The position numbers and the translations under genes are program-made. From NCBI RefSeq assembly GCF_900636535.1, contig NZ_LR134289.1, forward strand, positions 2,046,001 through 2,110,000: a stretch of DNA of 64,000 bases, written 5' to 3'. How positions within the stretch are numbered: the first letter of the stretch is position 1; each line of letters starts with the position of its first letter. Source of the DNA: Chryseobacterium gleum. Lineage in GTDB: Bacteria > Bacteroidota > Bacteroidia > Flavobacteriales > Weeksellaceae. The notes under the pieces were generated by a model. The model made no database searches. It saw only the letters and a list, made by a program, of their open reading frames with translations, and was not told the DNA's origin. This document shows, piece by piece, positions 44,239 through 52,358 of this stretch.

Positions 44239-46386
44239 GTGTATATAGATAAAGAAGATTTAGACGAATTAGAGTTTCCGCAATTGCTCGCGGAAATCTC
44301 CCCATTTGCGTATTCTCCGAAAACAAGAGAAAAAATTCTTCAACTTCGTCCGATGGAAATAGACGAGGCAGAACTTTCATTAAAGAAAACTTCAGAATAC
44401 CTGTCGAGTTTCGAAAGTTCAAATGCGATTCCGTTTGATGAATACGAAGATATTGAAAGTGAGCTGAAGTTGATGCTGATTGAGAACTACCGTCTGGAAA
44501 ATGCTGCTTTCATCAAAATAAAAACCATCACGGAACAGATCGGAAAACTGCAGAAGTTCTTCCCTACCATGCCGGAAACATTTCCTACTCTATTGGAAGA
44601 GGTTTCTGTACTGGAATTCAGAAAAGATATCATTGAGAAAGTAGATAAGGTTTTTAACCGTTTTGGTGAAGTAAAAAATGAAGCTTCCCCAGCTCTGAAA
44701 GGGATAAGAACTGAAATCCAGCATGCTAAAAAAGCCATCCAGGAAAATTTCAACCGTGCGCTTACCACGTATGGACAGAGTGACTTTCTGGACGATATAC
44801 GGGAAACTATTATTGATGACCAGAGGGTTCTGGCTGTAAAATCAGGATTCAAAAAAAGGGTTCCGGGAAGAACATTAGGAATTTCCAAAACCGGTTCCAT
44901 TACTTACATTCAGCCGGACAGTGTTGTAAAGCATTACTTCAAGCTTCGTGAAAGCGAAGAAGAAGAGAAAAAAGAAATCGATAAAGTTCTCCGTAAGCTT
45001 ACTGCAGAACTGGCAGAATTTCAACCTCAGCTATGGAGATACCAGGTGTATATTTTTGACCTTGACCTTACGAGAGCAAAAGCGAAATTTGGTGAACTGA
45101 TTAATGGAGTTCTTCCGAAAATCAATCATCATAAAACACTGAGATTAAGAGATGCTTATCATCCTCTGTTATGGTTAAGAAACAAAATAGAGAATAAAAC
45201 GATTCATCCACAGACACTGACTTTAACGGAGCATAACAGAATCATCTGTATTTCCGGTCCGAACGCCGGTGGAAAATCGATCACCCTGAAAACGGTAGGA
45301 TTATTACAGCTGATGATTCAGAGTGGTATCCTCGTTCCGGTTCATCCTAAGTCTGAAATGTTTTTCTTTGAAAAAATCATGACGGATATCGGAGATAACC
45401 AGTCCATTGAAAACCATTTATCAACGTATTCATCAAGATTGAAGAAAATGTCAGGAATCATCCGTGAGGCTGATGCCAATACGCTTTTGCTGATTGATGA
45501 ATTCGGTACAGGTTCTGATCCTGAGCTGGGAGGTGCGCTGGCAGAAAGTTTCATGGAGTTTTTTTATGATAAAAAGAGTTTTGCCATCATTACAACGCAC
45601 TATACGAATATCAAACTGGTGATAGAACAGCTCCCAAATGCCCAAAACGCAGCAATGCTCTTTAATGAAGAAACATTGGAACCAATGTATAAGCTGGAAG
45701 TAGGACAGGCAGGAAGTTCATTTACCTTTGAAGTTGCAGAAAAGAATAAAATTCCAAGATTTATCATCCATTCTGCCAAGAAAAAGGTAGAGCACGATAT
45801 TGTTAATCTTGATAAAACCATTGTAAAACTGCAGCAGGAGAAATTTGAGGTTGAGAAACTGAAATCCGACCTTGCGGAAAGAAAAGAATCTGTAGAGGAT
45901 AAACGTGATAACCTTCAGAAGCTTAATGACCAGCTTCAGCAGAAACTGTTCAATTTCCAGAAGCTGTATGAAGAGGAACACCGTAAGCTTCAGTTCGGAA
46001 ATAAGATCGAAGCATTTATCGACAGCTATACCAAAGGAAAATCCAGAAAGGATGTTGTAAAAGATTTTGTGAAGCTTCTTGAGCAGGAAAAATTCAGAAA
46101 ATTAGGTACTGATAAGGATGAATCCAAACGTCTGCAGGTTGTTAAGAGAAAAATTACCCAACAGTTGAAAAAAGAAGAAGTGATTGAAAAAATTGCTGAG
46201 ACCAATGAAAGACTGGAGGAAAAACGTAAAACTGACCGTGCTGTGTGGATGAAAGTCGGGCAGCGTGTCCGTATTACAGGAAGCACCAGTGTTGGAACTA
46301 TTGAGAAAATCTCACGTAATAAAGTAATCGTCAATTACGGAACTTTCAAAACAACCATTGATGCAGATGAACTTGAAAGAATTTAA
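44239..46386 (+). CDS. MutS2 family ATPase lacking the Smr domain
   Basis: A 715-residue MutS2-like protein: N-terminal core with ELEFPQLLAEISPFAYSPKTREKI, coiled lever, then the ATPase with Walker A GPNAGGKS at 340-347, the ABC-type STYSSRLKKM motif and Walker B LLLIDEFGTGSDPELGGALAESF. A coiled coil (VEKLKSDLAERKESVEDKRDNLQKL) follows and the protein ends in a KOW-like strand region (GQRVRITGSTSVGTIEKISRNKVIVNYGTF). It has no C-terminal Smr nuclease domain, which the canonical MutS2 has. It may act on recombination intermediates or stalled ribosomes; the GTG start has no ATG alternative that keeps the conserved N-terminus. Confidence 0.9.
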   Translation: MYIDKEDLDELEFPQLLAEISPFAYSPKTREKILQLRPMEIDEAELSLKKTSEYLSSFESSNAIPFDEYEDIESELKLMLIENYRLENAAFIKIKTITEQIGKLQKFFPTMPETFPTLLEEVSVLEFRKDIIEKVDKVFNRFGEVKNEASPALKGIRTEIQHAKKAIQENFNRALTTYGQSDFLDDIRETIIDDQRVLAVKSGFKKRVPGRTLGISKTGSITYIQPDSVVKHYFKLRESEEEEKKEIDKVLRKLTAELAEFQPQLWRYQVYIFDLDLTRAKAKFGELINGVLPKINHHKTLRLRDAYHPLLWLRNKIENKTIHPQTLTLTEHNRIICISGPNAGGKSITLKTVGLLQLMIQSGILVPVHPKSEMFFFEKIMTDIGDNQSIENHLSTYSSRLKKMSGIIREADANTLLLIDEFGTGSDPELGGALAESFMEFFYDKKSFAIITTHYTNIKLVIEQLPNAQNAAMLFNEETLEPMYKLEVGQAGSSFTFEVAEKNKIPRFIIHSAKKKVEHDIVNLDKTIVKLQQEKFEVEKLKSDLAERKESVEDKRDNLQKLNDQLQQKLFNFQKLYEEEHRKLQFGNKIEAFIDSYTKGKSRKDVVKDFVKLLEQEKFRKLGTDKDESKRLQVVKRKITQQLKKEEVIEKIAETNERLEEKRKTDRAVWMKVGQRVRITGSTSVGTIEKISRNKVIVNYGTFKTTIDADELERI

Positions 46387-46413
46387 TTAATCTAAGGATT
46401 AATTTATGCAAAT

Positions 46414-46450
46414 AAAGAGAGAGAATACCAGAAGGTATTCTCTCTTTGTT
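46414..46450. terminator. bidirectional terminator after mutS2
   Basis: AAAGAGAGAATACC / GGTATTCTCTCTTT, a perfect 14-bp stem with AGAA loop between convergent genes. Confidence 0.9.
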
Positions 46451-47517
46451 TACTTCTTAATGAATTTTAATCGGGCTATCTTTTCTTTGTCTTTCAGCTG
46501 AATAAAATAAACTCCTTTTGGTAAATGATGTACGTCTATTTTATAATTATAAATTTTCCCTTCTCCAAATTTCTATCCTGCGGCGTTATAAATTTCATAA
46601 TCTGTTATTTCTGAAGCCCCTGAAAAATTTAAAATATCAGCAACAGGATTGGGATAAGTATTTATTTCACGATTTACTATCTCACGTTCATTAACATTCA
46701 AACTTACAGCATCAATAAATTCAACTTCATAATCCTGTATTTCTGCTGTAGGTCCACAATTTGAAAAATAAGGTGTTGTATTAGATATGACTCTCATAGC
46801 AACTTTACAGTCTACTTGTCCAGCTTGTTGGGGTACACTAAAAGTTGCCACAGGATTTATATCTGTACTATTACTTGAGTAGAGTATTCTTTCGGTAGAG
46901 TCAAAAGATCTATCTCCATTATAATCAATCCAAATCCCTATAGTTGTTGGATTTTGAGCAGCTGGTCCGGCTTTAGTAGCAGAAATAGTATTGTTGCTGC
47001 TTCCACGAACTAATTTGACTTTGCGAGTAGAATCCGAACGATAATCTGCATAAGCTTTTGTTCCTGTTGAATTACTAACCATTGCAGGTAGGTCTGTTGC
47101 ATTAAGTGTTACATTTGATGCATATAGATAAGGAGTAATTGTTGCTGTAGAATTTTCCATACAGTACCACATAGGAGTTGTAAATATAACAGGAGCTGAA
47201 TATCCTCCTCCAGCCTGCACATAACTTACCTTTACTTCATAAGTAGTACACTGTGTCAAATTAGTAATAGTTATACTGCTGCTTGTAGTATAAGTTGTAC
47301 CACCTGATCCTGGAAGACCAACTTTATTATAAGATACTGTACTTCCTGTACCAATTTGAGGAGTCCAGGAAACGGTAACACTCGTAGGGGTTATATCCGT
47401 AACCGTAACATTTGCTGGCGGCGGCAACAATGCAATTGTATTTTCTTTCCCCTTCAATACATTACATTTATAAAATGAAATAATGAACAAAAGAAATAAT
47501 AGAACTAGTTTTTTCAT
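46450..47517 (-). pseudogene. fn3-GEVED secreted protein with a nonsense codon inside its T9SS sorting domain
   Basis: Starts MKKLVLLFLLFIISFYKC at 47517: secretion signal, then a fibronectin type III domain (about 34-115, VTVTDITPTSVTVSWTPQ), then a GEVED domain (about 175-268, GIWIDYNGDRSFDSTERILYSS). The T9SS tail begins INTYPNPVADILNFSGA, but after IYNAAG a TAG (46573-46575) interrupts it. The same frame continues through KFGEGKIYNYKIDVHHLPKG and ends LKFIKK with TAA at 46450-46452, exactly as in intact sorting domains. The stop probably arose from CAG (Gln). As it stands the product would lack half its sorting domain and could not be properly anchored. Confidence 0.85.
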
Positions 47518-47621
47518 GATTATAGCTTAAAATATTAATATCAAATTTAGTCAAATTTTAAATAAAATTTAATGAAGTGTTCAGAATATCATTTTTTTTA
47601 AGTGATGAAAATGGTAATATA

Positions 47622-47650
47622 TTGTCTTTATTTTCTTTTTAATACATTTG
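47622..47650 (+). promoter_or_regulatory. promoter of the small ABC module
   Basis: TTG at 47622-47624, 18-base spacer, TACATTTG at 47643-47650, matching the Bacteroidota -33/-7 pattern. The 173-base gap (47518-47690) holds nothing else recognised. Confidence 0.6.
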
Positions 47651-47690
47651 AAATTCGGATAATAGATATCATACAACTATTCATAAAGTA

Positions 47691-47975
47691 TTGAACGTGG
47701 CCAGAAACTTTACTATTCTTTGGATCTTTTATAAAAAGATACTGATCCCCGCCTTATTGTTTTCATTACTTATTTCTTTTCTGCTACCCCACAGGTTTGA
47801 AACATTTGGATTAAGTTTTCTTTTAATCTTACCTCTTCTCCATTACTTTACTTATGAAGTAAGGTTTAAAAATGAATATTACTTTTATGCCAATTCAGGT
47901 TTTTCAAGGACGTTTCTTTGGGCAGGAACAATAGTATCTGGGATTATTGTAAAAATTATAATATTATTTTTATGA
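47691..47975 (+). CDS. small three-helix membrane protein of a two-gene ABC module
   Basis: A 94-residue protein with three predicted helices (LIPALLFSLLISFLLP, LSFLLILPLLHYFTY, WAGTIVSGIIVKIIILFL). The ORF begins at TTG 47691; a GTG at 47697 is an equally possible start. The stop codon overlaps the ATG of the ABC ATPase (ATGA), so the two are coupled. It is much shorter than any normal ABC permease, and no known family was recognised. Confidence 0.6.
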   Translation: MNVARNFTILWIFYKKILIPALLFSLLISFLLPHRFETFGLSFLLILPLLHYFTYEVRFKNEYYFYANSGFSRTFLWAGTIVSGIIVKIIILFL

Positions 47976-48634
47976 GCAGACTGCATGTTGATAGCGTAAC
48001 AAAATCTTTTAATGAAAGGAAAATTCTGCAGGATATTTATATAGGATGCGAAACAAGACAAATCATAGGTTTATTAGGCCGAAATGGAAGCGGAAAATCA
48101 ACACTATTGAAAATCATCTTCGGAACTGAATATGGTGATACTCATTTTATAAAATATGACAACACTATTTTAAAAAACATTTCCGACAGAAAAAAACGAA
48201 TCTCCTACTTGCCGCAGGACCTCTTTTTACCCAAAAATATAAAAATCAAAAACCTGGTTCCTCTTTTTTGTAATCAAAGAAATACTGAATTACTTTTTAA
48301 TTCAGAGTTTGTACATCCTTTTCTTCATGATAAACCTAAAAACCTTTCCAAAGGTGAGCAGAGAATTATTGAAACCCTGATGATTATTTATTCTGAAGCA
48401 GATTTTATTTTACTGGACGAGCCATTTCACAGTCTTTCTCCGAAGGTTACTGAAGAACTAAAGAAAAATATACTTCAGGAGTCAGCACACAAAGGATTTA
48501 TTATTTCTGATCATAATTTTAAAGATGTTCTGGACATTTGTGAACTTATATATTTGCTTTCCGACGGCCATCTGAAACAAATACAAGATTTAAATGAACT
48601 GCGGCGGTATAATTATCTTCCGAAAAGCATTTAA
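47972..48634 (+). CDS. ABC-type ATPase paired with a small membrane protein
   Basis: A 220-residue ABC ATPase starting at the ATG that overlaps the upstream stop (an in-frame ATG at 47918 would begin inside that gene). Walker A is GLLGRNGSGKST at about 34-45, Q-loop YLPQD, signature LSKGEQR, Walker B FILLDEPFHSL, and the switch His in IISDHNFKDV. All residues needed for ATP hydrolysis are visible. The partner with only three helices makes the substrate unclear; a small-molecule or lipid exporter and a resistance module are both possible. Confidence 0.9.
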   Translation: MSRLHVDSVTKSFNERKILQDIYIGCETRQIIGLLGRNGSGKSTLLKIIFGTEYGDTHFIKYDNTILKNISDRKKRISYLPQDLFLPKNIKIKNLVPLFCNQRNTELLFNSEFVHPFLHDKPKNLSKGEQRIIETLMIIYSEADFILLDEPFHSLSPKVTEELKKNILQESAHKGFIISDHNFKDVLDICELIYLLSDGHLKQIQDLNELRRYNYLPKSI

Positions 48635-48664
48635 TTTATATATTTGAAGGATCAAAAAATTATC

Positions 48665-49465
48665 ATGATGACTTTTATAAACAAAGCATTCTATTTATCT
48701 GCTTTCAGTATTTTTTCTTTGGCCTTTGTAAAGGGGCAGAATAAAGTTCCTTTCGGAGTGGTAAAAGCTGAAGAAGGATATGCCAATGTGCGGGTTCATA
48801 AAGACAATTACAGAAAAATTGTGGACAAGATCCGTATGCGCAAAGGCGATGTATTCGTTTATGTAAAGCCTGCTCCTGGAGAAACAGAATGGATATGGAT
48901 CAAATATCCGGAAAAACAGGATGATGACAAACCGTTTGTACGTTATGAAACACTTGATAAAGAAGGAATGGTGAATAAAGAGCGTATTGCTTATATTGAC
49001 CAGCTTCCCGCCTATACCCCTTCCAAATCCAAAAACGGAAGATCACTTATTTTCACAGACAATTCTGATCCTAAAATTCCTATTGCCCAAAGAAGCAAAG
49101 TAGTAATTGATATTTATCCTTCCAATGCAGGATACCGTAAAAAGGAAAAAGATGCGGAAGGAAAACTCCTTACCATTGATAAAGTAAAACCCTGGGGAAT
49201 CGGAAATGATCTTCCCGAAGGAATGACTGAAATCAAATCAATCAGAGTACAACAGCCAGGAAGAGGTTCCGTTTTTGTAAGAGAAGCTATCAAAAATATG
49301 TTCCAGCCTACCATGGATTTTGAGAATGTTGGAGTAACTTCCCTGGACAACGATAATATTTTTCTTTATATGATCAACGGTTCAGGTGAAAACAGATATA
49401 CAACTCTGTGGACCATCAAGAAAGGAAGGGTAATCAGCCAGATTATTTTCCATAATCCGGAATAA
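48665..49465 (+). CDS. secreted hypothetical protein
   Basis: From the ATG at 48665 (the alternative is 48668; an in-frame TTG at 48644 is less likely) the protein has about 266 residues, with a signal peptide (KAFYLSAFSIFSLAFVKGQ) and a mature beta-rich region: GYANVRVHKDNYRKIVDKIRMRKGDVFVYVK, then IPIAQRSKVVIDIYPSNAGYRKK, then IKSIRVQQPGRGSVFVREAI and NRYTTLWTIKKGRVISQI. It may be an SH3-like plus lectin-like fold, but no family was recognised. It lies 30 bases after the ABC ATPase gene, so it could be part of that operon, and it ends just upstream of the cobalamin riboswitch. Confidence 0.7.
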   Translation: MMTFINKAFYLSAFSIFSLAFVKGQNKVPFGVVKAEEGYANVRVHKDNYRKIVDKIRMRKGDVFVYVKPAPGETEWIWIKYPEKQDDDKPFVRYETLDKEGMVNKERIAYIDQLPAYTPSKSKNGRSLIFTDNSDPKIPIAQRSKVVIDIYPSNAGYRKKEKDAEGKLLTIDKVKPWGIGNDLPEGMTEIKSIRVQQPGRGSVFVREAIKNMFQPTMDFENVGVTSLDNDNIFLYMINGSGENRYTTLWTIKKGRVISQIIFHNPE

Positions 49466-49471
49466 ATTCAT

Positions 49472-49479
49472 TATTTTTG
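49472..49479 (+). promoter_or_regulatory. -7 promoter element in front of the cobalamin riboswitch
   Basis: TATTTTTG fits TAnnTTTG and lies 34 bases before the aptamer, placing the aptamer in the 5' leader of its transcript. Confidence 0.55.
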
Positions 49480-49512
49480 CATCCGAAAAGTTTTTATACT
49501 TATTCATCACAG

Positions 49513-49663
49513 AAATTGGTTCTGCATCACTGCAGATTAAAAGGGAACCGTGTGAAAATCACGGACTGTCGCGCAACTGTAAGTAACTGAAGTCTTTATC
49601 AAAGATCCACTGTGCGAGGCATGGGAAGGAGATAAATGATGTTACAAGTCAGGAGACCTGCCT
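49513..49663 (+). ncRNA. cobalamin riboswitch (adenosylcobalamin aptamer)
   Basis: Conserved blocks of the AdoCbl riboswitch are in order: ATTAAAAGGGAACC, GTGTGAAAATCACGGACTG, TCGCGCAACTGTAAG, a CACTG segment, GGCATGGGAAGG, and AAGTCAGGAGACCTGCC. It is 150 bases long and followed by a T-rich stretch. In Bacteroidota it normally precedes TonB-dependent receptors or B12-synthesis genes; here the next full gene is an acyl-CoA thioesterase. Confidence 0.92.
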
Positions 49664-49709
49664 TTTTCTTAAACATGTAACTTTCGCGATCTGAAGTTGT
49701 ATTGATCTG

Positions 49710-49781
49710 ATGAATTGTTTCAGGAATTCCCATAGTTCCTGTCATTGTTCTGTTGTTTTGATATCTCTCATTTCGCTTTAA
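49710..49781 (+). CDS. 23-residue Cys-rich small ORF after the riboswitch (uncertain)
   Basis: ATG at 49710 opens a 23-codon frame reading MNCFRNSHSSCHCSVVLISL and three more residues, ending TAA at 49781. It has three Cys and two His in the first 13 residues and a hydrophobic tail. It starts 47 bases after the aptamer and ends 13 bases before the thioesterase ATG. It may be a leader peptide or the broken start of a lost gene, or may simply be chance. Confidence 0.3.
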   Translation: MNCFRNSHSSCHCSVVLISLISL

Positions 49782-49794
49782 TTAATAATGATAT

Positions 49795-50178
49795 ATGACT
49801 ACAGAAGAAAGAATTGAAGCATCCGAAACCAGAATCTTTAAAGCGGTTTTCCCTAACACAACCAATCATTACGATACCCTTTTCGGTGGTACTGCTATGC
49901 AGCTGATGGATGAAGTAGCTTTTATCACCGCAACCCGTTTTGCCAGAAAAAGAGTGGTAACGGTAAGCAGTGACAAGATCGATTTCAAAAAACCTATTCC
50001 TGCCGGAACTATTGTGGAACTGATCGGGAAAGTTTCCTACGTGGGAAAAACCAGTATGAAAGTAAATGTTGAAATTTACACTGAGCAGATGTACTCCTAC
50101 GAAAGAGAAAAAGCAATTGTAGGTGATTTTACTTTTGTAGCGATTGATGAATTCAAGAAACCAATTCAGATACTATAA
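49795..50178 (+). CDS. hotdog-fold acyl-CoA thioesterase
   Basis: A 127-residue hotdog thioesterase of the YciA/BACH group: RIFKAVFPNTTNHYDTLFGGTAMQLMDEVAFITATRFARKRVVTVSSDKIDFKKPIPAGTIVEL. The conserved N-x(3)-T-L-F-G-G-x-x-M-x-L-M-D-E motif carries the catalytic Asp and the active-site loop. It hydrolyses acyl-CoA esters; chain-length preference is unknown. It lies downstream of the cobalamin riboswitch with the tiny ORF between, and a strong terminator follows. Confidence 0.92.
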   Translation: MTTEERIEASETRIFKAVFPNTTNHYDTLFGGTAMQLMDEVAFITATRFARKRVVTVSSDKIDFKKPIPAGTIVELIGKVSYVGKTSMKVNVEIYTEQMYSYEREKAIVGDFTFVAIDEFKKPIQIL

Positions 50179-50183
50179 ATACT

Positions 50184-50218
50184 AAATATTCGGGCGGCCT
50201 TTGGCCGCCCGAATATTT
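50184..50218 (+). terminator. strong palindromic terminator after the thioesterase gene
   Basis: Perfect 16-bp stem AAATATTCGGGCGGCC / GGCCGCCCGAATATTT with loop TTT. It is GC-rich within an AT-rich region. Confidence 0.85.
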
Positions 50219-50340
50219 TCCAAAACACTATAATATATCTTCATTAAACACTGATTGGAATTCATTACATTTTTCTTTAATTTTAGCCCTCAGGAAATTA
50301 TTCCTACTATTTCCCTAAACTATAGAAGAACTAATATTAC

Positions 50341-51714
50341 ATGAAAAAAATTATTTTAATCATTACACTCATCCTTTCGGTATCCCTAACAGCACAAAAA
50401 GACGTAAAAATTGAACTCCCGGAAAGCTACGAACTGGGAAATATTATTTTAGCACTCACAGAATACGGTAAGACAGATCCATATGATGTTCAGAAAATTC
50501 CTCCGTATTATGATGAAATTATATCCTATTTTGAGCCTGTAAAAGATCACCCTCTGCTAAAAAAAGTAAACTATTCCAGAAAAGACTGGAAAAAATTCCT
50601 GGGTTTCCGAACTGATTTTTATGCGTTTTCTTTTGATAATGCAGGTATGCTTAAAAGAGATTTCGCATTCAATTCATTTGGCCCTAAAGAAGTGGATGAA
50701 AACCTGGAACTGATTAATGATTTTGTGAAGAAATCAAATTACAGAACCTTTTATAAAAATCATCAACAGTTTTATAATACCTTAATTGATAACTATAAAG
50801 AGTATTATTACATCAATGATACCTATGCTTTTTTGGATAAAATAGCAGAAAAACCAGCCAATGAAGGAGATAAGAAATATATTATCGCCATTTCTCCTTT
50901 GGTAGGCGGACAGAATTGCCATAGAGATATTAACAGCTCCTTAACTGTTGACTTTCCTAATATCGGAGAAGATCTTATCCTTGGAAATTTAAAAGATAAT
51001 CTAGCAAGAAGGATTCTTGATAATCACACTGTATTTTCAGAAATTGATCATGGCTATGTAAACCCTGTTTCAGATAAATACTCAAAAGAAATAGCAGCAA
51101 GTTTCAATCTGGCAAATTGGGATAAAAACTCAGGATATCCTGGGATCAATTCATTTAATGAGTATATGACATGGGCTGTTTATGACTTATTTATCAGAGA
51201 AAAATTTCCAAAGGAAAAAACGGATAGTCTTTCCGCTATCTATCATAAAGTGAATATCCGACGTGGTTTCATTGCTCAGAATTTATTTTCCGAAAAGGTT
51301 ATTGAACTTTACAAAAAGCATAAAAGTCTGGACAAACTGTATGCTCCATTATTAAAATGGACGAAGAAAACAGGAAAGAGAATCTCACAGCCTTCCATTG
51401 TCAATGCCAACAATAAAGATTTTAAGAAAGCAGATACAAACAATATGGTGGTGCAATTCACAGAACCAATGAAAAAGACAGCCACTCTTCAGTTGAGACT
51501 ATTTGAATATGTAGATGGAAAGCAGACAAGCAATACCATTATTATGGTCAAAAATCCGGTTTGGTCTAAAGATGGAAAAGAAGTAAAATTTAAACTGGAC
51601 AGTCCTTATAAAAATTTCGAACTGAGGTTTTATGTCTTTAGCAGTATGACAGGATTTTATTCTCAGGAAGGAATCTTATTAAACCCTGATAATTATTTGT
51701 TACTATCCTCGTAA
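50341..51714 (+). CDS. secreted DUF4932-like protein with a degenerate zinc-protease motif
   Basis: A 457-residue protein with a signal peptide (about 1-18, ILSVSLTAQ). It matches DUF4932-like proteins, which have a zinc-peptidase-like HExxH...FVNP segment. Here the corresponding segment (233-246) is SEIDHGYVNPVSDK: the Glu and the second His are kept, but the first His is Ser233. Upstream IIAISPLVGGQNCHRDI is also typical. The C-terminal region (about 365-450) looks like an extra beta-sandwich, perhaps Ig-like, beginning QPSIVNANNKDFKKAD. Without the first zinc ligand peptidase activity is doubtful. Confidence 0.6.
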   Translation: MKKIILIITLILSVSLTAQKDVKIELPESYELGNIILALTEYGKTDPYDVQKIPPYYDEIISYFEPVKDHPLLKKVNYSRKDWKKFLGFRTDFYAFSFDNAGMLKRDFAFNSFGPKEVDENLELINDFVKKSNYRTFYKNHQQFYNTLIDNYKEYYYINDTYAFLDKIAEKPANEGDKKYIIAISPLVGGQNCHRDINSSLTVDFPNIGEDLILGNLKDNLARRILDNHTVFSEIDHGYVNPVSDKYSKEIAASFNLANWDKNSGYPGINSFNEYMTWAVYDLFIREKFPKEKTDSLSAIYHKVNIRRGFIAQNLFSEKVIELYKKHKSLDKLYAPLLKWTKKTGKRISQPSIVNANNKDFKKADTNNMVVQFTEPMKKTATLQLRLFEYVDGKQTSNTIIMVKNPVWSKDGKEVKFKLDSPYKNFELRFYVFSSMTGFYSQEGILLNPDNYLLLSS

Positions 51715-51726
51715 AAGGCTATTTAT

Positions 51727-51763
51727 AAAAAGACACTGTTCACAAATGAGCAGTGTCTTTTTA
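51727..51763. terminator. bidirectional terminator
   Basis: AAAAGACACTG / CAGTGTCTTTT hairpin between convergent genes, with T run. Confidence 0.85.
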
Positions 51764-51766
51764 AAA

Positions 51767-52357
51767 TTATTTCAAAACCTTTTCCGTTTCAAGATTTCTG
51801 TTCAGTAAAAGCTCAAAAGCCTCTCCCATTTCATCAGATGCTCTGCTGATCGCATTTTCAAGCATATTTCGGATCTGCCTTTCCGTTACTCCTGCTTCAG
51901 TCCAGCTTTTTCCTGCAGTATGGGAATTTAAAATAAACGGCATGATTCTGTCAATCCCACAGGCAAAAATAGCATCCGGCGTTTTTTCTTCCTCAAACTC
52001 AAGCCACAGGTTAAAGAACTCTGTACGTAAAGGTTCATCCAGAATTCCAAAGATCTTCTGGGCAGATGCTTTTTCTCTTTCGAATTTTCCTACCATTGCT
52101 TTTTCATCAAAAATAAAAGTGTCTCCGGCTTCTATTTCCACCAGGTCATGAATAGAAAGCATTCTTATTACTCTCAGCAAATCAATGTCTGCACGATTTT
52201 TAGCATATGGATAAAGGATCTGGGCCAGGATAATAATCTGCCACGAATGTTCTGCTGTATTCTCTCTTCGGGAATCATCGGCATTGTAGTTTCTTCGCTG
52301 CACATTTTTCAAGGCATCCACTGCCAGGATAAAATCGATTTCTTTCTGAATTTTCAT
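51767..52357 (-). CDS. HD domain protein (YfbR-like 5'-deoxynucleotidase)
   Basis: A 196-residue metal-dependent phosphohydrolase. The HD-domain motifs are ENTAEHSWQIIILAQ (first His), VIRMLSIHDLVEIEAGD (His-Asp) and a later Asp near ACGIDRIMPF. The arrangement matches YfbR-type 5'-nucleotidases acting on deoxynucleoside monophosphates. The gene is one base after the stop codon of the upstream secreted protein on the same strand. Confidence 0.88.
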   Translation of the reverse strand: MKIQKEIDFILAVDALKNVQRRNYNADDSRRENTAEHSWQIIILAQILYPYAKNRADIDLLRVIRMLSIHDLVEIEAGDTFIFDEKAMVGKFEREKASAQKIFGILDEPLRTEFFNLWLEFEEEKTPDAIFACGIDRIMPFILNSHTAGKSWTEAGVTERQIRNMLENAISRASDEMGEAFELLLNRNLETEKVLK

Positions 52358-52358
52358 C

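Noticed and set aside
47918..47971. Upstream ATG at 47918 as the start of the ABC ATPase
   Set aside because: It lies well inside the coupled membrane-protein gene; the ATG at 47972 gives the ATGA overlap and a normal ATPase N-terminus.
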